Source of the DNA: Synechococcus sp. BL107
GTDB lineage: Bacteria; Cyanobacteriota; Cyanobacteriia; PCC-6307; Cyanobiaceae
Assembly: GCF_000153805.1 (NCBI RefSeq)
Contig: NZ_DS022298.1
Location: forward strand, 132,616 to 196,615
Direction of reading: 5' to 3'
DNA: 64,000 nt
Below, piece after piece: positions 16,477-28,870 of the stretch. Under the pieces are notes generated by a model that did no database searches, was not told the origin of the DNA, and saw nothing but the letters and a program-made list of their open reading frames with translations. Each line of letters opens with the position of its first letter. Position 1 is the first letter of the stretch. A program made the translations under genes and the position numbers.

Positions 16477-17358
16477 TTAAGCCGCTGGCCAGGTTGAGCC
16501 GAGCAAACCATGGCTGTAAACAAGACGACGATTCATCGCTGCCACCGATGGGAGCAGCGGCGCCACCCGTAAGGACAGGGCTGGGGAGGTGAGCCAAGCG
16601 GCGTCATAGCGAATGGCATGGCTCTGACCAGGCTCAAACCGCAAGCGATTCCCGGAAACGATATGGCTGCCGGAATGCAGTCCGGGTTGAAGCATCGCCC
16701 GCTCAAATGGCAGCTCAAGCCAATCGCATAAGCGCCGCAACGCTGCCTCTGGTGCCAAGGCCAATTCCTCATAGCCCAGCTGAAATACCGCACAGTCAGA
16801 CCGCCGTAGCCGCTGCTCAAGCCGGCGGTTTACCCGCCACCAGCGCACCAACGACCGCCAGCCCACGGACATGCCGCGGCCATGCCGCTCAACACCACGG
16901 CGGGCCTCCGAATGCACCCAAGAACGAACATCCCGCACCAGATGAATCACCCGCACCGGTCGGCCGAGAGCTCTGGCATCCAGCAGCTGTTCATCCGCTT
17001 GAAAGGACTCAACCAACCAACGGGCTGAGCCGGACGTGAATGGTGTGATCAGACGATCGACCTTTTCGAGGAGGGGACGATCGTCATGCTCTGGCAGCCA
17101 GGTGAGCACCGGTCCCCAAACAGGACACGTTCCGGCAGTCGCACCACACGTGCATCGGCGTTCGAAGCGCAAGGCACCCCGTAGCTGCTGCGGGCCCTTA
17201 TGGGATTCACCCAACCGCGGCTTCTCGAGCACGCGAACCGCTTCCCCCAGGCCAACAATGCTGGAGTGAGCACCGAGGGCCAAATCCAAAATGGTGCTTC
17301 CGCTGTGGCCGAGGCCTCGGATCAGCAGCAAACCTGGCAGAGCAGACGACTTAGGCAT
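16477..17358 (-). CDS. Sulfotransferase-like protein
   Basis: The 293-residue protein has a P-loop-like PSB motif RGLGHSGSTIL near residues 14-24 and a 3'-phosphate segment HLVRDVRSWVHSE around 140. A Cys-containing patch (RRCTCGATAGTCP, about 67-80) is typical of a subgroup of bacterial sulfotransferases and may bind metal. The target is unknown. It overlaps the pcrA gene by 8 nt on the same strand and precedes the GT8-like/kdsB pair. It is the second sulfotransferase within 3 kb of Kdo genes, which favours modification of a secreted or surface polysaccharide. Confidence 0.77.
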   Translation of the reverse strand: MPKSSALPGLLLIRGLGHSGSTILDLALGAHSSIVGLGEAVRVLEKPRLGESHKGPQQLRGALRFERRCTCGATAGTCPVWGPVLTWLPEHDDRPLLEKVDRLITPFTSGSARWLVESFQADEQLLDARALGRPVRVIHLVRDVRSWVHSEARRGVERHGRGMSVGWRSLVRWWRVNRRLEQRLRRSDCAVFQLGYEELALAPEAALRRLCDWLELPFERAMLQPGLHSGSHIVSGNRLRFEPGQSHAIRYDAAWLTSPALSLRVAPLLPSVAAMNRRLVYSHGLLGSTWPAA

Positions 17359-19747
17359 CGCGATTGGTGACCGGTTCGATCGGCGCTAAGCGGGGATCCA
17401 AAATTTTCGGCCCCATCCCCACAAATTTGACCGCGATCGAGATTTTTTCCCCACTACCGAAGGTGTGGGTGATCTCTCCCACACCAAAGCTTGAATGGGT
17501 GACCTTGTCCCCCACAGTCCAACTGCGGCCAGGGGCTGGCCCGGCCTGACGACGACGTACAGCGTTCGCTGGGGCCGAGGAGGGTTGATCACGATCGACC
17601 CGGGTGAGCCGATCCAAACGGCGCTCGCGCCGGAGAGCTGCTCCGCCAGTTTGCGGGAGGTCACCCTGCACCAAAGCCTCGGGCAATTCCGAGAGGAACA
17701 CGGAGGGCACGGCCGCCTCGCGCATACCACCCCAAAGACGACGCTCGCTGGCGTGGGACAGGAAGAGACGCTCCTTGGCGCGGGTAATTCCGACATAACA
17801 AAGACGCCGTTCCTCCTCCAGAGACGCAGGGTCGTCCAAGGAGCGGTAGCTGGGGAAAAGACCCTGCTCCAAACCCACCAGACACACGACCGGAAATTCC
17901 AGACCTTTGCTGCTGTGCAGGGTCATCAAGGTGACACGATCCGCTGCGGTGTCTTTGTTATCGGCATCGCTCGACAACGCAGCCGACGCCAAAAACCCCT
18001 CCAAATTCCCGTCGTCGTTTTCCTCCTGGTACTGCAAGGCCGCATTCACCAATTCCTGAAGATTGCGGCGGCGTTCTTCGGCTTCATCGGTTCCCTCGGC
18101 GATCAACTCACTCACATATCCACTTTTTTCCATCACCTGCTGAAGCAGCTCGGATGGCGCCACCGCTTGCACCTGGGTTTTTAGATCATTCACGAGCTCG
18201 CAAAATTGCAGCAATCCTTTGGCCGAACGTCCACCAAGCGAGCGCACCGCCTCGGGATCACTCACCACATCCCAAAGGGGAATGCCGAGCTGATTGGCCG
18301 CATCGGTGAGGCGCTGGATCGTGGTTTTACCAATTCCACGCTTGGGCACATTGATCACCCGAAGCAGGCTGACGGTGTCGGCTGGATTGACGAGGAGACG
18401 TAAGTACGCCAACAAATCCTTGATCTCACGGCGGTCATAAAAGCGAAGCCCGCCCACCACGATGTAAGGAATGCCCCAGCGCACCAACGATTCCTCCATC
18501 GCCCGCGACTGGGCATTCGTGCGGTAGAGCACCGCCATGTCGCCCCAGCTCAGGTCTGGGTTTGCTGCTTCCATCATGCGGAGGCGATGAACCACCGCCT
18601 CCGCCTCAGCAATTTCGTCGTCACAGCGCGTCAGGGTGATCAGCTCCCCCTCGCCACGGGTGGGGCGGAGCACCTTGTCGATCCGTTCACTGTTGTTCGA
18701 AATCAGCGCATTTGCAGCAGCCAAGATCGTGGCGGTGGAGCGGTAATTCTCCTCCAGCTTCACCATCGTCCGGGTGGCATCGTCCGGCGCTTGATCACCG
18801 AAGTCGTCCTGAAAGCCCATCAAGATCGTGAAGTCAGCAGCACGGAAGCTGTAGATGCTCTGATCGGCATCCCCCACAACAAACACGGAACGGCCAGACC
18901 AGTCGTCGTAGGCCTGCGGCTCCTTGCCATCGGTCACCAGCAACTTGATCAGGTCGTACTGGGTGCGGTTGGTGTCTTGATATTCATCCACCAGCACGTG
19001 ACAAAAACGCCGATGCCAATAGCGACGTACCTGTTCGTTCTGTTGCAGCAACTGAACCGGGAGTAGCAGGAGGTCGTCAAAGTCGAGAGCATTATTCGCC
19101 GCCAAAGCTTTGCGGTAGCGGCGATACACATCGGCCGTGAGCTTGCCGCGCTGACCTTCGGCATTGGCTTCGAGCTGATCCGGCAACCAACCCTGATTCT
19201 TGGCATTGCTGATCGCCCAGCGCACCTTTTTGGGCTCAAACCGCTTCGGATCCATCTGAAGCTCCTGTGTGACGATCTCCTTCACCAGGCTTTGGGCGTC
19301 GGCTTCGTCGTAGATCGAAAACTGCTTAGTCCAGGTGAGTCCATCTGGATCCCGGAATTTGTCGATGTCGAAGCGAAGCATCCGGGCGAACAACGCATGG
19401 AATGTTCCGATCCACAGCTCCTTAGTGATCTCCCGATAAATCCGAGATCGCAGCTGCCGTTGTTCCACCGGCGGCAACGTGCTCCAAGGCTGACCGAACT
19501 GACTCTGGGCCAAACGTTGGGCCAGCAGCAGCTCGAGCCGTTCCTTCATCTCCCGAGCCGCCTTGTTCGTAAAGGTGACTGCCAAGATTTGGCCGGGATC
19601 GGCTCCGTGCTCTCCAATTAGATGGGCGATGCGATGGGTGAGAGCACGCGTCTTTCCGCTCCCAGCACCAGCTACCACCAGCAGAGGCCCTTGGTGGTGG
19701 TCCACCGCCCGGCGTTGGGCGTCGTTGAGGCCTGCCAAAAAGCTCAT
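17351..19747 (-). CDS. pcrA: ATP-dependent DNA helicase PcrA/UvrD
   Basis: Superfamily 1A 3'-5' helicase for repair and replication restart. Q-motif region LNDAQRRAV, Walker A GAGSGKT at 27-33, motif II DEYQDTN, and motif VI region VGITRAKERL are visible. The C-terminal tail (GDKVTHSSFGVGEI) is the UvrD/PcrA tudor-like domain that contacts RNA polymerase. The 798 residues are normal. The ATG at 19747 follows a 725-nt gene-poor stretch. It is the probable first gene of the run down to kdsB. Confidence 0.96.
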   Translation of the reverse strand: MSFLAGLNDAQRRAVDHHQGPLLVVAGAGSGKTRALTHRIAHLIGEHGADPGQILAVTFTNKAAREMKERLELLLAQRLAQSQFGQPWSTLPPVEQRQLRSRIYREITKELWIGTFHALFARMLRFDIDKFRDPDGLTWTKQFSIYDEADAQSLVKEIVTQELQMDPKRFEPKKVRWAISNAKNQGWLPDQLEANAEGQRGKLTADVYRRYRKALAANNALDFDDLLLLPVQLLQQNEQVRRYWHRRFCHVLVDEYQDTNRTQYDLIKLLVTDGKEPQAYDDWSGRSVFVVGDADQSIYSFRAADFTILMGFQDDFGDQAPDDATRTMVKLEENYRSTATILAAANALISNNSERIDKVLRPTRGEGELITLTRCDDEIAEAEAVVHRLRMMEAANPDLSWGDMAVLYRTNAQSRAMEESLVRWGIPYIVVGGLRFYDRREIKDLLAYLRLLVNPADTVSLLRVINVPKRGIGKTTIQRLTDAANQLGIPLWDVVSDPEAVRSLGGRSAKGLLQFCELVNDLKTQVQAVAPSELLQQVMEKSGYVSELIAEGTDEAEERRRNLQELVNAALQYQEENDDGNLEGFLASAALSSDADNKDTAADRVTLMTLHSSKGLEFPVVCLVGLEQGLFPSYRSLDDPASLEEERRLCYVGITRAKERLFLSHASERRLWGGMREAAVPSVFLSELPEALVQGDLPQTGGAALRRERRLDRLTRVDRDQPSSAPANAVRRRQAGPAPGRSWTVGDKVTHSSFGVGEITHTFGSGEKISIAVKFVGMGPKILDPRLAPIEPVTNRDA

Positions 19748-19806
19748 GGACAGAACGTTAGAGCGAGGAAACCAGAGGCGATACGTCGAGGCATCTAGAA
19801 ACCATC

Positions 19807-20087
19807 AAGTGGACTGAGCTCAAGGTCAAACCCCTCAGCCAAACCACACACGAAAGCGAACGCCTATATATCAAAACAACCAGAAAAATGGCGATCAAAG
19901 AAGGGCTTGAACTGATGTTCACGGTTCTGCCTGCTTGCAGCGCCAACGCCTAACACTTAACAAAAAAGAAATACGCGCTAATTATTCAACAATAGCCCTG
20001 GAACTAGTCACAAAGATACTTGATACTCGACGCCAAAATCTCAGTCGCATTGAGTTTGATGCAGACACAAAACTCGCCTACAGCTGA
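19807..20087 (+). pseudogene. Possible decayed reading frame upstream of kdsA
   Basis: Within the gap between pcrA and kdsA, two successive stretches read like protein in different frames. One ends at the stop at 19951 (includes RLYIKTTRKMAIKEGLEL). The other runs to the stop at 20085 (includes LELVTKILDTRRQNLSRIEF). Neither has a convincing start or ribosome site. A third weak stretch follows to about 20233. This could be a small gene broken by frameshifts, or chance. I do not recognise a family. Confidence 0.25.
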
Positions 20088-22348
<2,261 letters not shown>

Positions 22349-22352
<4 letters not shown>

Positions 22353-23542
22353 CTGATGTGCAGATCCTGATGAGCTTTCCAACGGAAGCCCCCTATCGGA
22401 TTGATCAAGTCACCAACAACCCCGGTCTCATGCTGAGCCTGGCCATCGGGCAAATTCTTTTAGCTGGCCTTTTGAGCCGCGTCACAGCAGCTCGCCTTTG
22501 GTGGACCACAGCCGGACTCCAGCTGATCACCATCGCCGTGTTCTTCACGCTCGCCTCTTGGGGGACCAGCGACATTGCCCGCTTTAGCCACCACTTAGCG
22601 ATCAACCCCAACGAGGTTCTGCAGGAACCCGCTTGGATCGCTGTGGCACCGCTGATCACGATGCTTCCCTACCGGCTCGCGTTCGTGCAAGGGCTCGTGA
22701 GTGCAGGATTCGCCCTAATCCCACTGCTATTGGCCCGTCAATGGCGCCGTCCCCACTGGGGCGGTTGGTGGGCGCTCCTGCTGGTGTGGTCGCCCCTACT
22801 GCGCAATTTCCTCCAAAACGGAGTCACCCGTCAGGCCCTCGCCACGCTGCTGATCACACCGTTGCTACTTCGCAGTGCGGGGTGGAGCCACCCCACCTGG
22901 CTATGGGTCGGCATCGCCATTGCGGGGTCTGGGCTGTCCCACAACAGTCTGGCGGTGACAGCAGCGCTTGCCGTGGTGCCATTGCTCACCAGGCCGGCAC
23001 TCCTTACCTCAAACAACAACAGGAAAGCCCTGCTGTTTTCGGCCGTGTTGGTGGTGGGGACAGCGCTTATCGCCTTCAGCCATCCGGCAATTCAACAAAA
23101 ACTGAACCACTACCTATTTGAAACCGGGTACTACAACACCTATGGCTTGCGCAATGAAGTGCTGGGATTGGAGCTCACTGCACTCATGGCTGTTCTACTT
23201 ACGGTTTGGCGAGCCAAGCTCAACCTGCGCTCGATGGCCTCTTGCCATGACTGCCGCACCCTGCTCGCTTACACCCTGATGCTGGGTCTCGTGCAGTTAT
23301 CCATGGCCACGGGGTTTTTGGCACCCATTGTGAGCCGCTGTCTCGACCCGATTGGACTGTTTTGGCTGCTCGCGCTTCTGGCCTGGACCTCTCGGCATCA
23401 CTGCGCGTGGACCTTGATCCCAGTCCTGGCCGTCGTCGGGGAATCATTTATCGACGATCGGATTTTGAGCCTCGAAGATTGCATCGGGGGGGATCAATTC
23501 ATGTGTCCCCCCGATCGTTGGCCTTGGCAGATCAACTACTGA
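22349..23542 (+). CDS. EpsG/Wzy-like polysaccharide polymerase
   Basis: Polytopic membrane protein of 397 residues with about ten hydrophobic helices. The segment LRNFLQNGVTRQALA resembles the R-Q-A/G-(I/L)-A loop of EpsG-family exopolysaccharide proteins, and the hydropathy fits Wzy-type polymerases. It would join lipid-linked repeat units at the periplasmic face. ATGA overlap with the upstream unknown gene places it in the kdsA unit. A strong GC-rich inverted repeat lies in its last 60 nt. The stop is 6 nt from the end of the convergent glycosyltransferase operon. Confidence 0.7.
23483..23515. repeat. GC-rich inverted repeat at the end of the EpsG-like gene
   Basis: Left arm ATCGGGGGG and right arm CCCCCCGAT form a perfect 9-bp stem with a loop of about 14 nt, inside the coding sequence 27 nt before the stop. 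There is no T-tract. It could slow or end transcripts arriving from either side of the convergent junction. Confidence 0.5.
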
Positions 23543-23548
23543 AGGCAC

Positions 23549-25294
23549 TTAAAAACGCTGAATGGCCTGGAGCAATTCAGGGGTCTTGAGGCCAAGGGAA
23601 TGCTCCAACACTTGACCTCCCGATGGCCCAGCGATGTGTGCCTGCAAGTCAGCAACGAAACGTCGGTGATCTTCATCCGGAAGGCTGATCCCACAACGCT
23701 CATGCCGCACAGCCCGGTACAGGTGATCGAGATCAGCTTTCAGACGGTCTGGTGAAGTCGGCCACTGCCAAACCAGACATCGAGCCCAATTACTGCTCAT
23801 CCGCAGCAAAACATCAGCTGGAATGCGGTTGAGATCCGTGCGCTCTAGCAAGTGATGGGCGGCAGCAGCAATGTCTCCAATCAGCTCATCCCGACCCGTC
23901 AGCAGAGCGAGATGCATCACCACGGTCCACGTGGACACCAAACGCTTCAGCCGATTGTCACGGTTCCGCCCCTGACATTGCCGGGTCGAAGGATCGGCCT
24001 CCAGCCGCCTTGCCTCAAGCATTAATTGATCAATCAGCGGAAGCGCTGCTTGGGTATCAGCGATGCGAATCAAACTCCATCCCAACGCAATGCCGGCGTA
24101 AAAGCGCTGATCCGAATCCAGCACATCAGCATTCAAAAGAGAAGCAAATAAGTCCTTTTGCTGTGTGGTGTCTTGTGGTCGCAGTCCTCGCTGAAACAAC
24201 AAGCGTTCGATCAGATCTCGCCGTTGTCTGCGGCGCAGTCGCTGGAGTGCTTCTAAAAGGGCAGGCCAATCGACCATCTCCAGCGCTAGCCAAACCGCCT
24301 GTTCGGCTCGAGCACTCTGGGAGGGACGCTGCAGCGCCTGGACCACTAGCAACGGCCAGGCCCAAAACGGACGAATCAGATACCAAGACCATCGATGGAT
24401 GGGCTTGAGCAGAAAGCGGCCGCGCACATCATTGGGCAGAAGGCGCACGGGCATGCGCACCACCAATTCCTCCGGCAGGCTGAAGAACAAGCCCCAATAA
24501 ATCCGACGACGCAACCGCTGGGCTTCGTCATCCACTTGAAGCGATGGACGGGGAATGGTTGGACGTTGCACTCTCAATGCACCGTTGGTGGGATCGGTGT
24601 CGTACACACTGCTGAGACGCTGGGCGCTCCAAGGATGACCAGCGGCCAAGAGCCGATTGGTGATCGCAGTAGCCCGTTTAAGCGATTGTGCAGACACCCG
24701 TTGCATTGCAGTGGGGGATGAAACCTCCCCAGAGCGACTGACCCGCAGGCTGGCTGAATGGGCAATCACACCAAGGGCACTCGCTGGCAACCGCTGCACC
24801 ACCACACCCTGGGCCTCAACACGGGAGCGAAAGTCCTTGTCGTCAAAGCCATAGCCCAAGAGCACTTCGTTAAATCCACCCACCTGATCAACCAATCGAC
24901 GCTCAAGTAACCATTGGCCGGCGCGACCATCGGGCCCAGTACAAAAGGCAGCCACCGGTCCAGCCGCAGCTAGTTGATCAGGCGAGGGCATGGCCTCGGG
25001 CCAACAATCGGCATCCAACTTGAACAGCCGATCACCCTGGGCCAATCGCAACGCCAAGTTGTAGGCACGGCAGAGGTGCCATTGACGCTCGCCATCGACC
25101 CGCACCAAGCGAATCCGCGAATCCGCTGGCAACTCAGCCCGGGTTAGCGGGTGCTCGCTACTCCAATCGAGGATCAAATGCTCCTGGTGATGGGGCCACC
25201 GCGCAACATGGTCGGCTGATACCAAAAGGTGAGCTCTTCGGTTCATGCATACCGTCACGATGCTGACCGTCTCAAGGCTGGGGGAATCGGTCAT
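23549..25294 (-). CDS. GT2-family glycosyltransferase with C-terminal repeat-like module
   Basis: Residues 1-190 are a GT-A domain: VSIVTVCMNRR strand, KLDADC with DAD at 94-96, then GGFNEVLLGYGFDDKDF (139-155), as in chondroitin-polymerase-like or galactosyltransferase C-terminal domains. Residues about 330-555 are helical and align with the C-terminus of the 28863-31106 gene product: LLFQRG, the QGRNRDNRLKRL stretch and EDHRRFVADL all recur. I do not know a name for this module. The gene is the last of the minus-strand glycosyltransferase operon and starts in an ATGA overlap. The sugar specificity is unknown. Confidence 0.82.
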   Translation of the reverse strand: MTDSPSLETVSIVTVCMNRRAHLLVSADHVARWPHHQEHLILDWSSEHPLTRAELPADSRIRLVRVDGERQWHLCRAYNLALRLAQGDRLFKLDADCWPEAMPSPDQLAAAGPVAAFCTGPDGRAGQWLLERRLVDQVGGFNEVLLGYGFDDKDFRSRVEAQGVVVQRLPASALGVIAHSASLRVSRSGEVSSPTAMQRVSAQSLKRATAITNRLLAAGHPWSAQRLSSVYDTDPTNGALRVQRPTIPRPSLQVDDEAQRLRRRIYWGLFFSLPEELVVRMPVRLLPNDVRGRFLLKPIHRWSWYLIRPFWAWPLLVVQALQRPSQSARAEQAVWLALEMVDWPALLEALQRLRRRQRRDLIERLLFQRGLRPQDTTQQKDLFASLLNADVLDSDQRFYAGIALGWSLIRIADTQAALPLIDQLMLEARRLEADPSTRQCQGRNRDNRLKRLVSTWTVVMHLALLTGRDELIGDIAAAAHHLLERTDLNRIPADVLLRMSSNWARCLVWQWPTSPDRLKADLDHLYRAVRHERCGISLPDEDHRRFVADLQAHIAGPSGGQVLEHSLGLKTPELLQAIQRF

Positions 25295-26445
25295 GGCAAC
25301 GAGGACCGGGCTCCTTGCTGAGCAACGCGATGGAGCAAGGCGCTCACCGCAGCCAAGTGATGCTCAACGGTGAAATTGAGGCTCATCCGCTCGTGTCCAG
25401 CCGCACCAAGCCTGGCCGCCAGCTGTGGATCACGCACCAACTGAGCCATCGCATTGGCCATGGCCTGCACGTCACCCTCCTCCACCAAAAGGCCGGTGCT
25501 GCCGTCCATCACCACCTCTGGGATCCCCGCATGCCGTGTGGCCACCACAGGCAGTCCGCTCAGCTGAGCTTCCATCACCGCCACAGGGCTTCCTTCACTA
25601 TCTCCGTCGGGTGCCACCAGGGAGTGCTGCACAAAACCACGCACTTGGCGCATCAACGCTGCAATCTCAGCAGGAGACAACACCCCAGCGAAACGCACTT
25701 GCGTCGTCAAAGACTGTTGATGCACAAGCCGTTTGGCCTCCTCCAGCATCGGACCATCCCCCACCATCACCAACCGACACGCGGATGCCAAGAACTCAGG
25801 GAGCTGATGCTGTAGACGCTCAAATGCGGCGAGGGTGAGCAACGGACCTTTCTTCGGGACAAACCGACCGACCGCCAAAAACGTCGGCGGTGCCGTTTCC
25901 GGCGAGGCGCCTTGAAATAAAGCGGCATCCGCGCCAGAAGGACTAATCAACACCCGATCGGTCTGTGCACCAAGGCTTTGCAGGGTGGAGCGCATCGGGA
26001 TGCTCTTCACAATGAACCCCGATGCCACCTGCATCAGTTGGCGATAACGCTGTTCCAAACGACGAAATTTCGATTCAGACGAGGCATCCGATCCACGGAA
26101 ATGCACCACCAACGGCACGCCACTCCAACGGGCAACATGCATCACACGAATGGCGTGGAAACCAAACTCCGCCAACACCACATCCGGTTGATGGCACCGC
26201 ACGATCAACCTCGCCACAAGAGCCGCCGGCCACGACGCAAGCCGCAACCAACCCAGCCTCGTGAAGGCTTTGCTGATCAACACCCCAACTCCATAGAGAC
26301 AACGCAGGGGCTGCATGGGAGGCCGCTCATCTCCGAAATAGGCATGCACCCGAAAGGGCAAACCCCGCAAATTGGCCCGAATGAATGTTTCCGACGCCGC
26401 ACGACGGGTGGGAGCAAACACCAGCAGGGTTGGTGGATCCATCAT
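25291..26445 (-). CDS. GT4-family glycosyltransferase
   Basis: GT-B enzyme of 384 residues. The N-terminal domain contains LVVHFRGSDAS. The C-terminal domain begins at FLAVGRFVPKKGPLLTL and has GSPVAVMEAQLSGLPVVAT with the GT4 E-x7-E type signature. The start at ATG 26445 was chosen for its ATGA overlap with the upstream gene. An extension to 26469 is possible. It is central in the operon of six glycosyltransferases and an ABC exporter, so it likely adds one sugar of a surface glycan. Confidence 0.87.
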   Translation of the reverse strand: MMDPPTLLVFAPTRRAASETFIRANLRGLPFRVHAYFGDERPPMQPLRCLYGVGVLISKAFTRLGWLRLASWPAALVARLIVRCHQPDVVLAEFGFHAIRVMHVARWSGVPLVVHFRGSDASSESKFRRLEQRYRQLMQVASGFIVKSIPMRSTLQSLGAQTDRVLISPSGADAALFQGASPETAPPTFLAVGRFVPKKGPLLTLAAFERLQHQLPEFLASACRLVMVGDGPMLEEAKRLVHQQSLTTQVRFAGVLSPAEIAALMRQVRGFVQHSLVAPDGDSEGSPVAVMEAQLSGLPVVATRHAGIPEVVMDGSTGLLVEEGDVQAMANAMAQLVRDPQLAARLGAAGHERMSLNFTVEHHLAAVSALLHRVAQQGARSSLP

Positions 26446-27680
26446 TCCATCGCCAATACCGCTTTCCAAATGGGCTCCAGGACTGGCCAGTCTTGGCTTT
26501 TCAAGCGGTCCTGAGCCGCCAAACCCAAGCGAATGCGCAACTGTGGATCGGTTTGAAGACGAAGCATGGCTCTTGCTAGTGCAGCCGCATCGTCATGGGG
26601 CACCACGAGGCCGTTCTGGCCATGGGTGACGAACTCCAATGGGCCAGGGGACGCATCATTCACGATTACGGCCAAACCAGCTGCCATGGCTTCCAGCAAG
26701 GCATTCGGCATGCCTTCCTTTCTGGATGGCAGCACGAACACGGCCGCTGCAGCCAACTCAGCATGCACGTCATGGCAATGACCGAGAAAACGAACCCGAT
26801 GCCGTACCCCACAACGCTCCGCCAACGCCTCCAAACCGACCCGCTCCGGACCATCCCCCACAAGCGTTAACGACCAACTATCCATCGACTCCGACCCATC
26901 CAACACAACGGCAAATGCCTCGATCAGAAGGTCCAATCCCTTTTGTTGGACGGCGCGGGCGATGGTCAAAAAGCCGTAGTTCTGCCCAACCTTTGACGGA
27001 CCCACAGCAACCCGGGGCAATGGATTGGGCAGCAGCATGAGGTGCTTTAAGGACGTTATGGCGCGCAAGCTATCGAGGGTGCCCTGGGCATTCGCCGTCA
27101 CCACATCAGCCCTTTGGAAAAGCAACGGCCGCAATGCTCGCCATTCGGCCGGCAAAGCATCCCGGCGAAGATCATTGCGCTCCGACACCACCAAATGAGC
27201 CTCTTTGGACCAAAGGGCCAGACAAGCCACAAGATTGGTTTTGCTTAAAAACGACAACACCCGACGGGGCGGATGATCTCGCCAATGGGCCATCAGTAGA
27301 TCTGCCCTTGGACCGACAATGCCGCGACAGCACCAAAGCATCCAACGCTGGATCCAGTCCGCATCAATTCGGGGGGTAATTCTCCCAACCATGGACGATC
27401 CAGCCACGGACACACAGAGGCGTGCCAGCCAACGATGCAGGACGCGGCTCCAACGGGATTGCTGCGTGATGGCCCGATGCAAGGAAGCACCTAAATCAAT
27501 GTGGTTAACCCCCAGAGGCAAGACGTGAAGGACCTCCTGATCGGGCAGCAAGGTAATCAGCTCCACTCGATATCCAACCTGCTGAAAATGCTCTGCCGCC
27601 AACACAGCGACTTTCTGAGCTCCGCCGGCCCCCAAGTGCGGAAGAACTAAACACAAATCAGAGCCAGCAGACCCACTCAA
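26442..27680 (-). CDS. GT4-family glycosyltransferase
   Basis: 412-residue GT-B transferase. It opens with LCLVLPHLGAGGAQKVA, the pattern of GT4 enzymes with a glycine-rich first loop. The donor half has FLTIARAVQQKGLDLLIEAF and FVLPSRKEGMPNALLEAMAAG with the catalytic-region glutamates. The start is TTG at 27680 in a TTGA overlap with the upstream gene. No ATG lies near. It resembles its upstream neighbour (27677-28870) in both opening and donor motif, so the two may be tandem paralogues. Confidence 0.87.
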   Translation of the reverse strand: MSGSAGSDLCLVLPHLGAGGAQKVAVLAAEHFQQVGYRVELITLLPDQEVLHVLPLGVNHIDLGASLHRAITQQSRWSRVLHRWLARLCVSVAGSSMVGRITPRIDADWIQRWMLWCCRGIVGPRADLLMAHWRDHPPRRVLSFLSKTNLVACLALWSKEAHLVVSERNDLRRDALPAEWRALRPLLFQRADVVTANAQGTLDSLRAITSLKHLMLLPNPLPRVAVGPSKVGQNYGFLTIARAVQQKGLDLLIEAFAVVLDGSESMDSWSLTLVGDGPERVGLEALAERCGVRHRVRFLGHCHDVHAELAAAAVFVLPSRKEGMPNALLEAMAAGLAVIVNDASPGPLEFVTHGQNGLVVPHDDAAALARAMLRLQTDPQLRIRLGLAAQDRLKSQDWPVLEPIWKAVLAME

Positions 27681-28870
27681 AGAGCCGACCTCTTGCCCCG
27701 CAGCAGTTGTTCCAAGGCATTCACAAAACGGCTACGTAATTGCGGCTCTGAATAACGGTTGCGGACCTCAAGGGCTCGATCGGCCAACCCGCGGCAGCGG
27801 TTCGGATCCATCAGCAAATCCGCCAAAGCATCGCGCCATTGATCTGGCCGAGCCCGGCGTGGCAGCAGCATGCCGTTGCGACCGTGCTGAATCAAATCCG
27901 CCGGCCCATGCGGACAATCAGAAGCAAGGCAAACACATCCATTCGCCATCGCTTCCAACAACACATTGGGGAAGCCTTCATAGCGAGATGGCAACACAAA
28001 AAAACTGCAGCGTGCGTACCAATCAGCCATGTTTCCCACCCGGCCCGGGAAATGAAGACGCTCGGCCACATCGGGTGCTTGACGCAACAGGCGGCGTAAA
28101 GCCTGCTGCTGGTTCACCCCGTGATACGGCTCAGCATCCAACCCCAAAATCACCAGCTGCAGATGAGGGAATCGACGGGCTAGGGGGATCAAAGCCCGCA
28201 CGATGACATCGAACCCTTTTTGGTGCGATTTAGTTCCTGCCCCCAAAAGAACGGGTGCGTTTTGGGGAACACCTTGATCGGCAAGCCAAACATTGGGGTC
28301 AACTTCGGGCGTGAACCTGTGCAGTGGCCACTGCACAGGATTGGGCATCAACAGCTGCGGACGCGCCGCCAACCGTTGATCTAACCATTCCCCGGTGGCG
28401 CGGGTCTGAACGAGATGCAAAGACGCCCAAGCGTAGGTAAACCGTCTCAAAATTCCCCAGGGCAAGGTCATCCGTTTCAGGGGCGGGTAGTTGCGCTCCG
28501 ACACCACGCAGGGCACGTTTAACGGCCGTGCTGCCAACAGCAGCTTCACCGATGGCTTGGTGGTCATTCCCACTGCCAGATCAATCGCTTCAGAGCGCAA
28601 CCAACGGCGCAAACGCACCACCCGCCAAGGAAAGCCCCAGCGACCAAAACGCATCAACCAAGAAGGCTCTTGGGGCTCGACGGCCCGCTGAACGCCGCTT
28701 GGGATCGGATAAAAATCAGAATCGAGGCCCTGACGCGTCAGAACAATGGGAGTCCAGCCCGACTCAGCACACCAGCGAGCGAAGGTGAGAGTTATACGTT
28801 CAGCACCACCAATCTTCAAAGAATCCACATACAAAGCGACTCTTTTTTTTGCAGGATTTTTATCAATCAT
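27677..28870 (-). CDS. GT4-family glycosyltransferase
   Basis: 397-residue GT-B transferase with VALYVDSLKIGGAERI at the N-terminus, LLGAGTKSHQKGFDVIV opening the donor domain, and FVLPSRYEGFPNVLLEAMANG as the donor signature. The closing NGMLLPRR segment is also typical. It overlaps the 747-residue gene's stop by 8 nt upstream and couples to the next GT4 downstream by 4 nt. The N-acetylhexosamine or hexose specificity cannot be told. Confidence 0.88.
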   Translation of the reverse strand: MIDKNPAKKRVALYVDSLKIGGAERITLTFARWCAESGWTPIVLTRQGLDSDFYPIPSGVQRAVEPQEPSWLMRFGRWGFPWRVVRLRRWLRSEAIDLAVGMTTKPSVKLLLAARPLNVPCVVSERNYPPLKRMTLPWGILRRFTYAWASLHLVQTRATGEWLDQRLAARPQLLMPNPVQWPLHRFTPEVDPNVWLADQGVPQNAPVLLGAGTKSHQKGFDVIVRALIPLARRFPHLQLVILGLDAEPYHGVNQQQALRRLLRQAPDVAERLHFPGRVGNMADWYARCSFFVLPSRYEGFPNVLLEAMANGCVCLASDCPHGPADLIQHGRNGMLLPRRARPDQWRDALADLLMDPNRCRGLADRALEVRNRYSEPQLRSRFVNALEQLLRGKRSAL

